From Massilia sp. Root351 (GTDB lineage Bacteria > Pseudomonadota > Gammaproteobacteria > Burkholderiales > Burkholderiaceae_D), in the NCBI RefSeq assembly GCF_001425045.1, contig NZ_LMDJ01000031.1, positions 405,232 to 469,231 of the forward strand: DNA of 64,000 nt. The letters run 5' to 3'. The translations under genes and the position numbers were made by a program. Below, in pieces: positions 34,168-42,571 of this stretch (its first letter is position 1; every line of letters starts with the position of its first letter). Below the pieces are notes generated by a model, which was given only the letters and a program-made list of their open reading frames with translations, was not told where the DNA came from and ran no database searches.

Positions 34168-34211
34168 ACCGGCGTAGTATCGAAGGCTCGCCGACTCCCT
34201 GAGGATTATCG

Positions 34212-34661
34212 ATGAGCCTTCCCAACTATGCCTTCGTCGCCGCGCTCGCACTGGTTTGCTCCACTGCGGGCGCGGCGCCGTCGAATGCCGAGCTGACCCA
34301 GCAAGTGGCCGACACGGAGCGCGCCTTCGCGGCCACCATGAAGGCGCGCGACCTGGCCGCCTTCACCAGCTTCCTGTCCGACGAAACGGTGTTCTACTCC
34401 GGCCCCACGCCCTTGCGCGGCAAGGAGCAGGTGACTGCTTTCTGGAGGAAGTTTTACGACGGCAAGGAAGCGCCGTTCTCGTGGGAGCCGGACCGGGTCG
34501 ATGTGACCGATTCCGGCACCCTGGCCCACTCGTCCGGCCCGGTGTACGATCCGAAGGGCAAGCTCATCGCCCGCTTCAACTCGGTCTGGCGCCAGGAAGC
34601 GCCGGGCAAGTGGCGCATTGTGTTCGATAAGGGACAGGATATCTGCGACTGCAAGAAATAG
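34212..34661 (+). CDS. secreted SnoaL-like/DUF4440 protein
   Basis: A 149-aa protein with a signal peptide (cleavage after AGAA) and a DUF4440/NTF2-like fold: RAFAATMKARDLAAFTSFLSDE, FYSGPTPLRGKEQVTAFWRKFY, and GKWRIVFDKGQD, ending in CDCKK. These small alpha+beta-barrel proteins include isomerases and ligand binders; no function can be assigned. RBS GAGG precedes the ATG, 44 nt after the hydrolase gene. Confidence 0.8.
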   Translation: MSLPNYAFVAALALVCSTAGAAPSNAELTQQVADTERAFAATMKARDLAAFTSFLSDETVFYSGPTPLRGKEQVTAFWRKFYDGKEAPFSWEPDRVDVTDSGTLAHSSGPVYDPKGKLIARFNSVWRQEAPGKWRIVFDKGQDICDCKK

Positions 34662-34743
34662 AGGGGCATCGCGGATGTGCGGGATGGCGGATCGCCGCAC
34701 GGAGCATCCGGCGGCTGCCATATCGGGCCGCGCTGTAGGACTG

Positions 34744-34760
34744 CGGCCCGTCGCGGGCCG
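34744..34760. terminator. short perfect GC hairpin
   Basis: CGGCCCG-TCG-CGGGCCG (34744-34760) is a 7-bp perfect inverted repeat with a 3-nt loop in the 170-nt gap between two rightward genes. There is no U-tract, so its role as a terminator is tentative. Confidence 0.35.
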
Positions 34761-34831
34761 GTCCGTGCGCCGACGCACAGAGGCCGACCGGATGGAAGGT
34801 AATCATGGAGGCATTCAATCAGGAGGCCACC

Positions 34832-35200
34832 ATGAACCCATCCATTTCAAGCAAGTGCCGCGCTTTGCTGAGCAGCGCGCTATTCATGGCAAGCATCGCT
34901 CCTGCCTGCGCGGCGGGCCAGCAGGACCAGCAGACGCCGCCGGCCCTGGCCGATACGGTCCCGCTGGCCGCACCCGCGCCTGCTGCCGCAGTACGGCCGG
35001 CGGCGCCCGCCATCACGCGCATTGTACTGGCTGCCGAAGAGTTACCTGTTCCGGGTCGGGCGCAGCCCGCATATGCGCTCCAGCCGCGCGCGGCGCCCGT
35101 ACGCCAGCTGGAACGTGACGCGATAACGCTGCGCGCCGCGCGCGCCGCCTTGCTGCAGAACGACGCAAGCCATCGGCAGCAATTGGCGGCGCTGCGCTAA
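34832..35200 (+). CDS. small exported protein, unknown
   Basis: A 122-aa protein with a clear signal peptide (MNPSISSKCRALLSS ... APACAAG), a Pro/Ala-rich middle and a C-terminal amphipathic helix (RDAITLRAARAALLQNDASHRQQLAAL). I recognise no family. The ATG at 34832 has AGGAGG 5 nt upstream, which makes expression likely. It is convergent with mipA, 6 nt away. Confidence 0.6.
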   Translation: MNPSISSKCRALLSSALFMASIAPACAAGQQDQQTPPALADTVPLAAPAPAAAVRPAAPAITRIVLAAEELPVPGRAQPAYALQPRAAPVRQLERDAITLRAARAALLQNDASHRQQLAALR

Positions 35201-35206
35201 GCAGGC

Positions 35207-35986
35207 TCAGAACGTGTAGCTGGCGTACACCGCTGCCGTTGGCGCGGTGGTGCGGCGCGCCAGCGGGCTGTTGGCCGCGTCGCGCAGCAGGCTGCTGGCG
35301 CCCAGCATGCCGGTCACGCCCCAGTGGCCGTCCAGCTTGTGCTGCCAGCTCATGGTCACGTCCGCCTGGTAGAGGCCGGCCTTGGGCTGGTATACCTTGT
35401 AGCCGGATTTGAGCGCCTGCTTGGCCGTCACGCCGTAGTAGGCTTGCGCATACTTCTTGTCGGCCACTTCGAAACCCAGGCTCAGCGTGACGGTATTGGC
35501 ATCGTCCTTGAACAGTTTGCCGCTCAGGCCGGCGCCATAGGTGCTGCCCGTTTCGCGCGCGCTCAGCGCCTGCGCCGTATGCACGTTAACGTCCAGTCCG
35601 TCGAAAATGGCATAGCCCAGGCTCAGGTTGGCCGTTGCGCTGCCTTTCACGTCGCCCATGCCGCGCAGGTACTTGCTGGCCTTGCCGCCGAAGGGCAGCT
35701 TGCCGTCTTCCTTGCGCGGTGCGCGGTAGCCCAGCGCGGCGCTATAGCTGAACGGGCCGGCGGCGCCGCCGTAGCCCAGGCCGCGCAGCGTGCTGGCGTA
35801 GAAACCGTTGGCCATCGAGTAGTCCAGCGCCACCACCGGCACCACCATGTTTTCGTCCGAGCCGGAATAGCGCGGCGCCAGGGCCACGCCGGCCCCGATG
35901 GTGGTAACGGCTTCGTCGGCAGCGGTGGCGGCGCCGGCGATCAGGATGAACAGGGCGGGGATCAGTTTCATATTGCAGCTCTTCAT
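35207..35986 (-). CDS. MipA/OmpV-family outer-membrane protein
   Basis: A 259-aa protein with a signal peptide and the MipA/OmpV hallmarks: GAGVALAPRYSGSDE near the mature N-terminus, GLGYGGAAGPFSYSAALGYR, GDVKGSATANLSLGYAIFDG, YYGVTAKQALKSG and a C-terminal SYTF. These are beta-barrels that scaffold murein enzymes or respond to envelope stress. The ATG at 35986 has GGAG upstream; a second ATG at 35971 is less likely. It is divergent from the response-regulator gene, with regulator-like repeats between them. Confidence 0.9.
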   Translation of the reverse strand: MKSCNMKLIPALFILIAGAATAADEAVTTIGAGVALAPRYSGSDENMVVPVVALDYSMANGFYASTLRGLGYGGAAGPFSYSAALGYRAPRKEDGKLPFGGKASKYLRGMGDVKGSATANLSLGYAIFDGLDVNVHTAQALSARETGSTYGAGLSGKLFKDDANTVTLSLGFEVADKKYAQAYYGVTAKQALKSGYKVYQPKAGLYQADVTMSWQHKLDGHWGVTGMLGASSLLRDAANSPLARRTTAPTAAVYASYTF

Positions 35987-36040
35987 AAGTTCTCCAATTT
36001 TTGGGAATGAGTTGGGAAGGCCTGCAGTGTGATGACTTGG

Positions 36041-36105
36041 CATGAAGCAAACCTGAGCCGTTCATGAAGATTCCATGAAGACAAGGCTTTAGCTGATCTT
36101 CAGCT
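36041..36105. promoter_or_regulatory. phased CATGAAG repeats and 15-bp palindrome between mipA and the response regulator
   Basis: CATGAAG occurs at 36041, 36063 and 36074, i.e. on an 11-bp grid (a degenerate copy sits at 36052), as expected for head-to-tail OmpR-family dimers. Next to it AGCTGA-TCT-TCAGCT (36091-36105) forms a near-perfect palindrome just upstream of a TAATAT -10 candidate (36116-36121). These are probable binding sites for the adjacent regulator, controlling mipA and itself. Confidence 0.55.
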
Positions 36106-36126
36106 AGCCGTGCTCTAATATGGGAC

Positions 36127-36810
36127 ATGAAAATACTGCTGATTGAAGATGACCTGGACCTGGGCAACGGCGTGCGCATCGCACTGGCCGACCAGGGCAT
36201 GGACGTGGTGTGGACGCGCCGCCTGGACGACGCGGCGCGCCAACTGGAGAGTGGCGGCTGCGACCTGGTGCTGCTGGACCTGGGACTGCCGGACGGCGAC
36301 GGCATCACCTTGCTGACCCGCTTGCGGCGCGAACGGCGCGACCTGCCGGTGCTGATACTGAGCGCCCGCGACGCGCTCGGCGACCGCCTGCGCGGCCTGG
36401 ACTCCGGCGCCGACGACTACCTGGTCAAGCCCTTCGAACTGGCCGAGCTGTTGTCCAGGGTGCGCGCGCTGGCGCGGCGCAGCTATGGTTTCGACGGCGA
36501 AACGCTGGAGCTGCGCGGCCTGGAGCTGCACGCCCCCACGCGCCGCGTTAGCGCCGGCGGCAAACCGGTTGACCTGACCGCCAGCGAGTACGAGTTGCTG
36601 AAGATGCTGATGATGCGCGCCGACCGCGTGGTCACGCGCCGCATGCTGGAAGAGCAGGCCTTGCCCGGCTCGCAGGCCAACGCCAGCAATTCGCTGGACG
36701 TCCACATGGCCAACCTGCGCCGCAAGATAGGCGAGGGCTATGTGCGCACGGTGCGCGGCGTCGGCTACGTGATCGACGGCAAGGCGCCGGCCGGCATGGG
36801 GCCCGCTTGA
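36127..36810 (+). CDS. OmpR-family response regulator (QseB/PmrA-like)
   Basis: A 227-aa regulator: receiver domain with E7/D8 and phosphoacceptor D51 (LVLLDLGLPDGDG), conserved switch Ser (ILSAR) and Lys (VKPFELAEL), then a winged-helix DNA-binding domain (VDLTASEYELLKMLM, NSLDVHMANLRRKIG, TVRGVGYVI). Overlap TTGA with the kinase gene shows coupling. No ribosome site is obvious, and a TATAAT-like TAATAT lies 5 nt before the ATG. It probably governs the divergent mipA gene. Confidence 0.93.
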   Translation: MKILLIEDDLDLGNGVRIALADQGMDVVWTRRLDDAARQLESGGCDLVLLDLGLPDGDGITLLTRLRRERRDLPVLILSARDALGDRLRGLDSGADDYLVKPFELAELLSRVRALARRSYGFDGETLELRGLELHAPTRRVSAGGKPVDLTASEYELLKMLMMRADRVVTRRMLEEQALPGSQANASNSLDVHMANLRRKIGEGYVRTVRGVGYVIDGKAPAGMGPA

Positions 36811-38228
36811 GCGGCCTGCTGCGCGGCCTGTGGCGCCGCATATCCCAGCCCAGCCTGGTGCGCCGGCTGCTGCTGGCGCAGTTGCTGCTGCTGACGCTGT
36901 TGTGGACCATGTTTACCGGCTATATCACCTATGAAACGGGCAACGACCAGGCGGCCCTGCACGAGGAAAACCTGTACAAGACCGCGCTGGCCGTGGCCGA
37001 CAACCTGGCCGGCCAGCCCGAGCGCCGGCATCAGACGCTGGCGCTGCTGGATGCCGCCGCCACCGCCGGCTACGGCATGGGCGACCCGATCCTCGCCGTC
37101 AGCATGCTGGTGAGCCAGGACGGCCGCGAGATATTCCGTTCTCCCAAGGCGCCCGAAGGGGCGCGGCATGTGGACGTGCCGGGCAAGGTGGTGGTGATGG
37201 GCACGGGCGAGCGCCGCTGGCGCGCGCGCACCATGCGCGCTCCCGATACCGGCAGCCTGGTAACGGTGATGACGCCAGCCGGCGGCTGGTTCGTGTTCGT
37301 TACGCTCAATTCGCGCGGCTTCTATCTGCTGCCGCTGGTGCTGAGCCTGCCGTTGCTGGTGCTGCCCGCCTGGCTGTCGATTCGCCTGGCACTGCGGCCA
37401 TGGAGCAACGTGGCGCGCGAAGTGGCCACGCGCGGTCCGCACAACCTGGCCGCGCTGGGCTACAGCGACCGCCACCAGGAACTGTCGGACATGGTGGACA
37501 GCATCAACACGCTGATGCAGAGCGTGGCGGAGAGCCAGTCGCGCGAACGCAGCTTCATTGCGGACGCGGCGCATGAGCTGCGCACGCCGCTGGCTGCCAT
37601 GCGGGTGAACGTGGAAGCCTTGCTGGGCCAGGCCGGCGAGGGCCGCGACCGTACCTTGCTGAGCGGTATCGTCAGCAGCGTGAAGCGCGCCACCAGGCTG
37701 GTGAGCCAGCTGCTGACCTTGATGCGCAGCGACGCCACCGCCGGCGATGAAACCGAGCGCGTGGCGCTGGACGAGCTGCTGCAGGACAGGCTGGCCGTGC
37801 TGTCCGGCCTGGCTGCCGCGCGCGGCGTGGAGCTGGAACTGGCGGCCGAGCCGGACGTGGCGGTGCAAGGCCAGCGCGAGAGCCTCATTTCGCTGGTGGA
37901 CAACCTGGTGGAGAACGCCATCAAATACGGGCCGGAAGGCGGCGTGGTGCGGGTGGCGCTGCGCCGCGCGGGCGTGCCCCGTGGCGTAGGCGGGCCGGCG
38001 CCGCTGGCGCTGCTGGCCGTGGAGGACCAGGGGCCGGGCATCGCGCCGGCGCTCCGGCAGCGGGTGTTCGACCGCTTCTTCCGCGACCCTGCGCAGTCGC
38101 AGGGCGGCAGCGGCCTCGGATTGGCGATCGCGCAGGCGGCCGCCGCCCGGCATGGCGGGCAGGTCGCGTTGCTGGATGGCGAAGAGGGCGGCTTGCTGGT
38201 GGAGGTGACGCTGCCGCTGGCGAAATGA
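36807..38228 (+). CDS. sensor histidine kinase (QseC-like)
   Basis: A 473-aa inner-membrane kinase. TM1 lies at about 20-42, a periplasmic sensor at 43-170, TM2 near 172-192, and a HAMP-like linker follows. The dimerisation domain has phosphoacceptor H256 (FIADAAHELRTPLAA), and the ATPase domain has N (NLVENAIKYG), EDQGPGIAP and GGSGLGLAIA. The start is TTG at 36807, overlapping the regulator stop; this fits a TTGA coupling junction and begins immediately before the basic N-terminus. The signal is unknown. Confidence 0.93.
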   Translation: MSGLLRGLWRRISQPSLVRRLLLAQLLLLTLLWTMFTGYITYETGNDQAALHEENLYKTALAVADNLAGQPERRHQTLALLDAAATAGYGMGDPILAVSMLVSQDGREIFRSPKAPEGARHVDVPGKVVVMGTGERRWRARTMRAPDTGSLVTVMTPAGGWFVFVTLNSRGFYLLPLVLSLPLLVLPAWLSIRLALRPWSNVAREVATRGPHNLAALGYSDRHQELSDMVDSINTLMQSVAESQSRERSFIADAAHELRTPLAAMRVNVEALLGQAGEGRDRTLLSGIVSSVKRATRLVSQLLTLMRSDATAGDETERVALDELLQDRLAVLSGLAAARGVELELAAEPDVAVQGQRESLISLVDNLVENAIKYGPEGGVVRVALRRAGVPRGVGGPAPLALLAVEDQGPGIAPALRQRVFDRFFRDPAQSQGGSGLGLAIAQAAAARHGGQVALLDGEEGGLLVEVTLPLAK

Positions 38229-38249
38229 GCGGGCGCGGGCTGGCGCAGC

Positions 38250-39014
38250 TTAGCGCTTGTGGCGCGAATTCATCTTGTCGATCAGCTTGGCCAGGTCGTC
38301 CTTCATGGCCTCGGACATGTTCAAGAACTGGCAGCCGATCTGCACCTGCTCGCCGAGCAGGAAGGAGCGGTAGGTGCGCGACAGGCGGATTTCCAGGTCG
38401 GCGATGATTACCGCGTCCGGTCCCAGTTCCAGCCGCACGCGCTGCAGCTTGCGGCCCACGTGCAGGCCCTGCGAGTCGCGCGGGGCGCAGCGCATGCCGA
38501 CGCCGCCCTGCGAAAAGTCGTACAGCTGCAATTCATACGGTTTGCCGTTCAGCACGAACGACGCCGTGAAGTACACCCCCAGCGGCGTCTCCAGCCGCGC
38601 CGTGGCGCGCCGGTTCAGCACCTGGCAGCGTTCCGGGAATTCCAGCGGGATCAGGTGCGGCTGTTCCGGCAGCGCGTTCCAGGCCGGATCGCTCAGCGTG
38701 AACTGCAGCTTGGCGCTGCGCAGCCAGGCCACGAAGGTGGCTTCGCCCGGGGGCAGCTTTTCCCCCTCGTTCAGTTCCAGCACGAAGCGCGGCTGATCGT
38801 CCGACACCGACTGGATGCGCGCCATGACCACGTTGGTGCTGCTCGCAGGATAGACGGAAACGGCGTCGCCGTTCTCCGCCAGGATCGCCAGCGAATCGCC
38901 GATATCATCCACATCCGTCATCTCGTGCGGTTTGGAACCCGCCGCTATGGGTTCGACGGCATCTTGCAGCCGGGGCGGACCTTTGCGGAATTCGTTAGGG
39001 ATAGGATCGTTCAC
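38250..39014 (-). CDS. YcgR-like PilZ-domain flagellar brake protein
   Basis: A 254-aa protein with an N-terminal YcgR domain and a C-terminal PilZ domain carrying the c-di-GMP-binding motifs RRATAR (about 132-137) and DFSQGGVG (about 168-175). On binding c-di-GMP such proteins slow the flagellar motor. The start is uncertain: GTG at 39014 gives the full-length protein but has a weak ribosome site, and an in-frame ATG 31 codons later is possible. It fits with the chemoreceptor gene seen earlier, suggesting a motile organism. Confidence 0.85.
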   Translation of the reverse strand: MNDPIPNEFRKGPPRLQDAVEPIAAGSKPHEMTDVDDIGDSLAILAENGDAVSVYPASSTNVVMARIQSVSDDQPRFVLELNEGEKLPPGEATFVAWLRSAKLQFTLSDPAWNALPEQPHLIPLEFPERCQVLNRRATARLETPLGVYFTASFVLNGKPYELQLYDFSQGGVGMRCAPRDSQGLHVGRKLQRVRLELGPDAVIIADLEIRLSRTYRSFLLGEQVQIGCQFLNMSEAMKDDLAKLIDKMNSRHKR

Positions 39015-39131
39015 AGCTGCGTGTCTCTTTGATAATGGGCGGTTTCCGGCCGGTCCGGGTAGTTTACAAGCATATCAGGACTTTGGCTTGCCAAACAGCA
39101 AGGAAAAGAGGATGGCTTCCAATATCTGTGG

Positions 39132-39881
39132 TTAAAACTGCTCGCCCGCCTTCAGATAGCGCCACTGGCCTTCCGGCAAGTTGCCCAGCTTGACCTTGCC
39201 GATGCGCACGCGCTTCAGGCCGACCACCCGCAGCCCCACCATCTCGCACATGCGGCGGATCTGGCGCTTTTTACCTTCGCGCAAGGTGAAGCTGAGCTGG
39301 TCGTCGTTCTGCCAGCGCACCTTGGCCGGCAGCAGCGGCTTGCCGTCCATCCACAGGCCGTGGTTCAGTTTTTTCAGGTCCGAGTCCGGCAGCTTGCCTT
39401 CCTTGGTGTACTGTACCCGCACCAGGTATTCCTTGTCGACGTTTGTGGTCTCGCCGATCAGGGTCTTGGCGACGCGGCCGTCCTGCGTCAGCACCAGCAG
39501 ACCGACCGAGTCGATGTCCAGGCGGCCGGCGGGCACCAGGCTGCGCAGCTGGGTGGGGTGGAACTGCTCGGGCGCGTCGCACTCGGCCCAGCGGTTTTCC
39601 GGCTTGATGAGGGCGATGGCGGGCGTGTAGCCGTCTTCGGCCTGGCCGCTGACGAAGCCGACCGGCTTGTTGATCAGGATGGTGACGCGCTTGGACTGCT
39701 CGGCGGCCGCCTGGCGCTCGACGGTGACGCGCTGGCTCGGGTAGATCTTGGTGCCCAGTTCGGACACCACCTGGCCGTCCACGCGCACCCAGCCACGCGC
39801 GATCCATTCATCGGCTTCGCGGCGGGAGCACAGGCCCAGTTCGGACATGCGTTTGGACAGGCGTAAGAGTTCTTCAGACAT
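39132..39881 (-). CDS. 23S rRNA pseudouridine synthase, RluB/RluF family
   Basis: A 249-aa RNA-modification enzyme with an N-terminal S4 domain (LRLSKRMSELGLCSRREADEWI) and an RsuA/RluB/E/F catalytic domain. The catalytic-Asp motif is PAGRLDIDSVGLLVLTQDG, and LREGKKRQIRRM appears later. It is closest to RluF in length and motif layout, modifying 23S rRNA uridines; the exact position is unproven. It is separated from glnD by the REP-like element. Confidence 0.92.
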   Translation of the reverse strand: MSEELLRLSKRMSELGLCSRREADEWIARGWVRVDGQVVSELGTKIYPSQRVTVERQAAAEQSKRVTILINKPVGFVSGQAEDGYTPAIALIKPENRWAECDAPEQFHPTQLRSLVPAGRLDIDSVGLLVLTQDGRVAKTLIGETTNVDKEYLVRVQYTKEGKLPDSDLKKLNHGLWMDGKPLLPAKVRWQNDDQLSFTLREGKKRQIRRMCEMVGLRVVGLKRVRIGKVKLGNLPEGQWRYLKAGEQF

Positions 39882-39918
39882 TTTCTTCGTTCGTTATTGG
39901 CGGGTGAGGGCTACGGCC

Positions 39919-39975
39919 AACCCGCCCTACGTGTTCCACATTGCCGTAGGGCGGGTTAGCGCAGCGTAACCCGCC
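39919..39975. repeat. REP/palindromic element (CGTAGGGCGGGTT type)
   Basis: Two nested inverted repeats. AACCCGCCCTACG (39919-39931) pairs with CGTAGGGCGGGTT (39945-39957), and GGCGGGTTA (39950-39958) pairs with TAACCCGCC (39967-39975) around GCGCAGCG. The 39945-39975 half resembles a palindromic repeat seen in multiple copies in many proteobacterial genomes. It lies in the 100-nt gap between glnD (ending at 39982) and the pseudouridine synthase gene. Confidence 0.7.
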
Positions 39976-39981
39976 GTGGGG

Positions 39982-42564
39982 TTAAACCTTTAATGCTTCC
40001 AGCAGGTCGGTTTCCAGCTGGAGCTGGTTGCGTGCGTTGTTGAGCGCGGCGCCGTCGACGAGGAACACGTCCTCGACCCGCTCGCCCAGGGTCATCACCT
40101 TGGCCGTGTGCAGGTTGATGCGGTATTTGGTCAGCACGTTGGCGATCGAGTACAGCAAGCCGGTGCGGTCGTTGGCCGCCACCGACAGCAGATAGTACTG
40201 GCCCCGTTCGTCCGGCCGCAAATCGACGGTCGGCTGGATCGGGAAGGTGCGCGACAGGCGCGACAGGCGGCCCTTGGTCGGCGAGGGCAGTTCGGCCTGC
40301 GACTGCAGCAGTTCGCACAGTTCGTGCTCGATCAGGCTGATGATGTCGCGGTAGCTCTTGGCGAAGTTCTGCTCCGTCACCAGGAAGGTGTCGAGCGCGT
40401 AGCCGTGGCGCGTGGTGTGGATCTTGGCGTCCAGGATGCTGAAATTCTTGCGGTCGAAATAGCTGCAGATGCGCGCGAACAGGTCTGGCTGGTCCTGCAC
40501 GTAGACCGCCACCTGCAGGCCCTCGCCGATCGGCGCCAGCCGGCACTTCACCACCGGCTTGGTGCTGTCCAGGCGGTCGTACAGCGCGCGGGTTTGCCAG
40601 GCGATGTCGGAGGCGTCGTGGCGCAGGAAGTAGGCCATGTCGAGCTGCTTCCACAGCGGCTCGTGCGCGTCCGGCGGCAGGCCGTACAGGCGCAGCGTGG
40701 CCAGCGCTTCCTGCTGGCGGTTCTTCAGTTCGCGGTCGGCCGAATGGGGCTCGCCACCCAGCACGCGCAAGGTGATGCGGTACAGGTCCTCCAGCAGCTT
40801 GGCCTTCCACGCGTTCCACACCTTCGGGCTGGTGCCGCGGATGTCGGACACCGTCAGCAGGTACAGCGCGGTCAGGTGGCGCTCGTCTTTGACCAGCTTG
40901 GCGAAGGCCTCGATCACGTCCGGGTCCGACAGGTCCTGCTTCTGCGCCACTTGCGACATGGTCAGGTGCTGCTCGACCAGGAAGGTCACCAGTTCGGTGT
41001 CGGTCTGGTTCATGCCGTGGTCCTGGCAGAACTGCGCCGCGTCGGCCACCCCCAGCTTGGAGTGGTCGCCGCCCCGGCCCTTGGCGATGTCGTGGAACAG
41101 CGCCGCCACGTACAGCAGCCAGTGGTTGGGGAAGTTGGCCATCAGCTGGCTGCAGAACGGGTATTCGTGCGCGTGCTCGGTCATCGTGAAGCGGCGCATG
41201 TTACGCACCACCATCAGGATGTGCTGGTCCACCGTGTAGACGTGGAACAGGTCATGCTGCATCTGGCCGACGATCTTGCGGAAGTTGGGCAGGTAGCGGC
41301 CCAGCAGCGACAGTTCGTTCATGCGGCGCAGCGCGTGCAGCATGCCCACCGGCGCCTGCAGGATGCGCAGGAAGTAGGCGCGGTTCACTGGATCGTGGCG
41401 GAAGGCCGCGTCGATCTTGAAGCGTTCGTGCCACAGCGCGCGCGTGGTGCGGGCCGTCATGCCTTTCAGGGCGGGGCGCTCGGTCATCAGCACGAACACT
41501 TCCAGCATGGCCGACGGGGTTTGCACGAAAGTATCGTCGGCCGCGATGTCGATGAAGCCGTTTACTTCGTTGAAGCGGGCGTTGATCGGCGTCTGTTCGC
41601 AAGGCTGCGGGAACAGCTGCGCTTCGATGTTTTGCAGCAGGATGGTGTTCAGCTGGGTCACCGTCTTGGCCGCCCAGTAGTAGCGCTGCATCAGGAATTC
41701 GCTGGCGCGGCGCATGTGGGCGCCGCTGCCTTGCGCGGTCAGGCCCAGGGTTTCTGCGATGGCGGTCTGCACGTCGAACACCAGGCGGTCTTCGCGGCGG
41801 CCGGCGTGCAGGTGCAGGCGCACGCGGATGTCCTTGAAGGCGCGTTCCTTTTCCATCAGCTGCTTCGCTTCGGTCTGCGTAATCAGGCCGCCGGTGGCCA
41901 GCGTGCGCCAGGACGTGGCCAGGCCGGCCGCCTTGACCATCCACAGGATCACCTGCAGGTCGCGCAGCCCGCCGGGGCTTTCCTTGCAGTTGGGCTCCAG
42001 GCTGAAGGGCGTGTCTTCATATTTCGCGTGGCGCTGCTTCATTTCCAGCATTTTCGCGTGGAAGAAGGCTTGCGGGTCCATGGCTGCGTTGTAGCGGGTT
42101 TGCATCTCGTCGAACAGCGCCTGGTTGCCGCACACCAGGCGCGCTTCCAGCAGGCTGGTCTGCACCGTGATGTCGGCCTGCGACTCGCTCATGCACTCGT
42201 CCACCGTGCGGATGCTGGAGCCGATTTCCAGGCCCAGGTCCCACAGCAGCTGCACCAGCTCTTCCAGGCGGGCGCGGGTGTCCGCATCCGGCGCCTGGTG
42301 CAGCAGGATCAGCAGGTCGACGTCGGAATAAGGGAACAGCTCGCCGCGCCCGAAGCCGCCCACCGCCACCAGCGCGGTTTCGGGCGGCAGCGCCGCTTCC
42401 TGCCACGCGGTGCACAGCACGCCGTCCACCACCTGGCGCAGGTTGCGCAGCAGTTTTTCGGGCATGCCGTCCTCGCGGAAACCGGCGATGACGGTCTGGC
42501 GGCCGGCTTTGAGCTGGCTTTTCAGCTGCTCGCGCAGCTCCTTCTTCATGGCGGCAGCTGGCAT
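39982..42564 (-). CDS. glnD: [protein-PII] uridylyltransferase/UR GlnD
   Basis: An 860-aa nitrogen-status sensor that uridylylates PII when glutamine is low and removes UMP when it is high. Order: nucleotidyltransferase (GGFGRGELFPYSDVDLLIL, ~68-86), GlnE-like linker, HD domain (LFHDIAKGRGGDHSKLG), then two ACT domains (LQVAVYVQDQPDLFARIC ... and YLLSVAANDRTGLLYSIA) that sense glutamine. The start may be ATG 42564 or the ATG 15 nt later; neither has a strong ribosome site. It follows map by 7 nt. Confidence 0.97.
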   Translation of the reverse strand: MPAAAMKKELREQLKSQLKAGRQTVIAGFREDGMPEKLLRNLRQVVDGVLCTAWQEAALPPETALVAVGGFGRGELFPYSDVDLLILLHQAPDADTRARLEELVQLLWDLGLEIGSSIRTVDECMSESQADITVQTSLLEARLVCGNQALFDEMQTRYNAAMDPQAFFHAKMLEMKQRHAKYEDTPFSLEPNCKESPGGLRDLQVILWMVKAAGLATSWRTLATGGLITQTEAKQLMEKERAFKDIRVRLHLHAGRREDRLVFDVQTAIAETLGLTAQGSGAHMRRASEFLMQRYYWAAKTVTQLNTILLQNIEAQLFPQPCEQTPINARFNEVNGFIDIAADDTFVQTPSAMLEVFVLMTERPALKGMTARTTRALWHERFKIDAAFRHDPVNRAYFLRILQAPVGMLHALRRMNELSLLGRYLPNFRKIVGQMQHDLFHVYTVDQHILMVVRNMRRFTMTEHAHEYPFCSQLMANFPNHWLLYVAALFHDIAKGRGGDHSKLGVADAAQFCQDHGMNQTDTELVTFLVEQHLTMSQVAQKQDLSDPDVIEAFAKLVKDERHLTALYLLTVSDIRGTSPKVWNAWKAKLLEDLYRITLRVLGGEPHSADRELKNRQQEALATLRLYGLPPDAHEPLWKQLDMAYFLRHDASDIAWQTRALYDRLDSTKPVVKCRLAPIGEGLQVAVYVQDQPDLFARICSYFDRKNFSILDAKIHTTRHGYALDTFLVTEQNFAKSYRDIISLIEHELCELLQSQAELPSPTKGRLSRLSRTFPIQPTVDLRPDERGQYYLLSVAANDRTGLLYSIANVLTKYRINLHTAKVMTLGERVEDVFLVDGAALNNARNQLQLETDLLEALKV

Positions 42565-42571
42565 GCGCAGG

